A DNA stretch of 57,098 nucleotides. Source: Cereibacter changlensis JA139. GTDB lineage: Bacteria > Pseudomonadota > Alphaproteobacteria > Rhodobacterales > Rhodobacteraceae. How positions within the stretch are numbered: position 1 is the first letter of the stretch; every line of letters starts with the position of its first letter. A model generated the notes under the pieces. That model did not search any database, was not told where the DNA came from, and was given only the letters and a program-made list of their open reading frames with translations. The DNA lies in NCBI RefSeq assembly GCF_003034985.1, contig NZ_PZKG01000014.1, positions 1 through 57,098 of the forward strand, read 5' to 3'. The position numbers and the translations under genes are program-made. Shown in pieces: positions 55,374-57,098 of this stretch.

Positions 55374-56416
55374 GACGGATCATCCAGCAGGCGGCGGTAG
55401 AGGGCGATCAGCGCCGCCGCCTCGTCCTCGATGCGGAAGCCGGCGGTGACGCGGGCGCGGGCGGCGGCGGCTTTCTCCGCGCGGAGGGCGGGATCGTCGA
55501 GGAGGAGGGCGGCCTCGGCAGCCAGCGCCGGGATGTCGCCCGGATCGACCAGCGCGCCGGCGGCTTCGGTCACCAGTTCCTCGAAGGCGCCGACGCGGGT
55601 GGCGATGACGGGGACGCCGCAGGCCATCGCCTCCAGCGGGGTCAGGCCGAAGCCTTCCCAGCGCTGCGGGGCGATGTAGAGATCGAGGGCGCGGTACCAG
55701 TCGGGCATGGCGTCGACGCTGACTTCGGGCAGGAAGAGGATGCGGGCCTGCAGGCCCGCTTCGGTGACCTGTCGCTTGAGGTCATCGAGGAAGGGCTGAT
55801 GCTTGTCGGTGGCGCGGCCCATGACGAGGGCGGTGGCGCCGGGGCGGGAGGGCAGGACCTGCAGCATGGCCTGCACGAAGGCGTCGGTGCCCTTCTGCGC
55901 GCGGATGCGGCCGTAGCAGCCGATCAGGGTGGCGTCGGGCAGGCCGAGTTTGTGGCGCAGCGCAGCGCGGTCTTCGGGCGGGCGGAAGCTTTCGGCGTCG
56001 ATGCCGTGCAGGATGACGGTGGCGGGGCGCTCCAGATAGCGGGCGCTGCGCTGCGAGGTGGCGACGACCGCGTCCATCCGGGCGATGAGCCAGCGGGTGT
56101 AGCCGGAGTGCTTGCGCTGCGAGGCCGAGGTGAAGAGCAGTTTCAGCTTGCGGCGGCAGAGGTGTTTCAGGGCGAGGCCCAGGAGCATCTCGGTGTTGCG
56201 CCGGGCGTGCCAGACGCGCCAGCGGTCGCGCGGCAGGAAGGGGAGTGCCGCTAGCGGGATATGCGGCAGGCTGGCGGGCAGGCCGGGGCCGGTGGCGGCG
56301 ATGCCGATCTGGCGCGCCTGCACCGGGACGAGCCGGGCGATCGTCGCCGTCACGCCGGAGAGCCGGCGCTTGAGGTTGGGGGCGATGACCTCGATCTGGG
56401 CGGCGGTGGCGGGCAT
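55370..56416 (-). CDS. Glycosyltransferase family 4, LPS core mannosyltransferase-like
   Basis: A 348-residue GT-B enzyme. The C-terminal domain has LPDATLIGCYGRIRAQKGTDAFVQAMLQVL, then IAPQRWEGFGLTPLEAMACGVPVIATRVGAFEELV, which holds the E-x7-E donor-binding motif of GT4. The N-terminal PNLKRRLSGVTATIARLVPVQARQI and HARRNTEMLLGLALKHL resemble rhizobial LpsB/LpcC core mannosyltransferases. AAGGAG precedes the ATG. It is the first gene of a two-gene unit with the GT29-like gene. The sugar donor is inferred only. Confidence 0.85.
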   Translation of the reverse strand: MPATAAQIEVIAPNLKRRLSGVTATIARLVPVQARQIGIAATGPGLPASLPHIPLAALPFLPRDRWRVWHARRNTEMLLGLALKHLCRRKLKLLFTSASQRKHSGYTRWLIARMDAVVATSQRSARYLERPATVILHGIDAESFRPPEDRAALRHKLGLPDATLIGCYGRIRAQKGTDAFVQAMLQVLPSRPGATALVMGRATDKHQPFLDDLKRQVTEAGLQARILFLPEVSVDAMPDWYRALDLYIAPQRWEGFGLTPLEAMACGVPVIATRVGAFEELVTEAAGALVDPGDIPALAAEAALLLDDPALRAEKAAAARARVTAGFRIEDEAAALIALYRRLLDDPS

Positions 56417-56476
56417 CCGGACTCCTTGCCCTTCCGGAATAGCGCAGAAGGCGGGGGGGCGGAAGTCAGCCCGTGC

Positions 56477-57098
56477 TCAGTCGGTACGGTCTTGCGCGAA
56501 GGCGTAGACGGCGCAGCCGGCGAGGAGGGCCAGGGCAAAGAACAGGAAGAGCGCGGCGTAGGGGGCCTCCGGCGGGGTGGAGGGGGCGGCGTGGTGGATG
56601 CGGCCGGTGACGAATTGCGCGATGCCGGCGGCGCCGAGGCCGAAGAAGTTCAAGAGAGTCACGCCGCGGCCCATCAGCTGCGGCGGCACGAAGGCGCGGC
56701 CATGGGCGATGACCATGGGGAAGGAGGCGCCGAAGAGGCCGATGCCGGCGAAGAGCGCGAGGGTGCCGAGGCCGCCGGCGGTGGGGAAGGCCCAGAGGGC
56801 GAGCAGGCAGGCGGCGGTGGCGAGGTTGCCGCCGAGAATGACGCCCTTGCGGGTGCCCAAGGCACGGTCGAGCGGGCCGTAGGCGAAGTTGCCCGCGACC
56901 ATGGCAAGGCCCATGACCAGCGTCGCGGCGCCGATCTGGGCGGCGGAGGCGGCGAAGACATCGGTGTAATAGGGCCCGATCCAGAGGCCGCGCAGGCCGG
57001 CGGCGGGGGCGTAGCAGACCACCATCATGACGAGCACCGGCCAGAGCGCGGGCATCCTGAGGAGGTCGAGGACCGAGCCCCTAGCGCCGCCCTCGGGT
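56477..57098 (-). CDS. MFS transporter, C-terminal half (partial)
   Basis: The reading frame is open to the right edge, so the N-terminus lies outside the window. The visible ~207 residues contain about six membrane helices (WPVLVMMVVCYAPAAGLRGLWIGPYYTDVF; IGAATLVMGLAMVAGNFAYGPLDRALGTRKG; LATAACLLALWAF; TLALFAGIGLFGASFPMVIAHGRAFVPPQLMGRGVTLLNFFGLGAAGIAQFVTGRI; ALFLFFALALLAGCAVYAFA). This is the second half of a 12-helix MFS permease. The substrate is unknown. It is 60 bp upstream of the GT4 gene on the same strand, but no clear operon link is visible. Confidence 0.88.
   Translation of the reverse strand, partial: PEGGARGSVLDLLRMPALWPVLVMMVVCYAPAAGLRGLWIGPYYTDVFAASAAQIGAATLVMGLAMVAGNFAYGPLDRALGTRKGVILGGNLATAACLLALWAFPTAGGLGTLALFAGIGLFGASFPMVIAHGRAFVPPQLMGRGVTLLNFFGLGAAGIAQFVTGRIHHAAPSTPPEAPYAALFLFFALALLAGCAVYAFAQDRTD

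Overview
This is a gene-dense, high-GC chromosomal segment from an alphaproteobacterium, most likely a member of the Rhodobacteraceae. The evidence is a CcrM-type GANTC methyltransferase directly downstream of rnhB, the DUF4170 / Kdo-transferase-like / lpxK cluster, a class II cytochrome c, the gpmI-envC-ctpA-rppH block, a serC leader-type hairpin upstream of serC, a carboxy(nor)spermidine pathway, and short intergenic palindromes typical of this family. I see about 52 protein genes and one tRNA. There is no insertion sequence, prophage, integrase or CRISPR array, and base and codon use look uniform.

Layout. 1-9.3 kb: the end of folC, a cytochrome c', an I78-type lipoprotein, formaldehyde detoxification (frmA) coupled to a NYN/OST-HTH protein, a lipid A cluster (DUF4170, Kdo-transferase homologue, lpxK), then a reverse-strand CaiB/DsbA/DUF721 operon and mutY. 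9.3-13.1 kb: ccrM and rnhB with three GANTC sites between them, an exported Cys-containing protein, and an overlapping pair made of a small secreted protein and a membrane-anchored winged-helix protein. 13.1-17.2 kb: two polyamine genes (nspC and carboxynorspermidine synthase) behind a strong sigma70-like promoter and a PhoB-box-like direct repeat, an MFS exporter with a second such box, and tRNA-Lys. 17.3-31.4 kb: dapF-mtaB, gpmI-envC-ctpA, rppH, mltB, rnr, then GNAT-dapE-small protein-DUF421-dapD. 31.4-39.8 kb: a LOG-family gene, a cluster of palindromic repeats, a YcaQ-like glycosylase, zapE, serB, serC-serA and a PPP-type phosphatase. 39.8-57.1 kb: pbpC with a giant alpha-2-macroglobulin-like gene, a hybrid histidine kinase, NlpC/P60 and M17 peptidases, a small four-helix HPt-like protein, carbonic anhydrase, a 230-bp hairpin array, asd, a GT29-like and a GT4 glycosyltransferase, and a partial MFS gene.

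How the genes fit together. Envelope construction dominates: lipid A (lpxK and the Kdo-transferase homologue), DAP/lysine supply for peptidoglycan (dapF, dapE, dapD, asd), wall remodelling (envC, ctpA, mltB, pbpC, nlpC) and division (zapE). Serine biosynthesis is complete here apart from order (serA, serC, serB). DNA and RNA maintenance is represented by mutY, rnhB, ccrM, ycaQ, rnr, rppH and mtaB.

The most interesting signals are regulatory or structural. They are: two near-consensus Pho boxes, one before the polyamine genes and one before an MFS gene; an inverted-topology membrane winged-helix regulator sharing 29 bp with a small secreted protein just upstream of the polyamine genes; three GANTC sites within 39 bp upstream of ccrM; a Kdo-transferase homologue without the usual catalytic glutamate; and a set of interleaved palindromic repeats, one of which supplies a stop codon. 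No wholly new multi-gene defence-like system is evident. The best candidate for something undescribed is the 11.3-15.7 kb region (exported protein, secreted protein plus membrane regulator, Pho box, polyamine genes).
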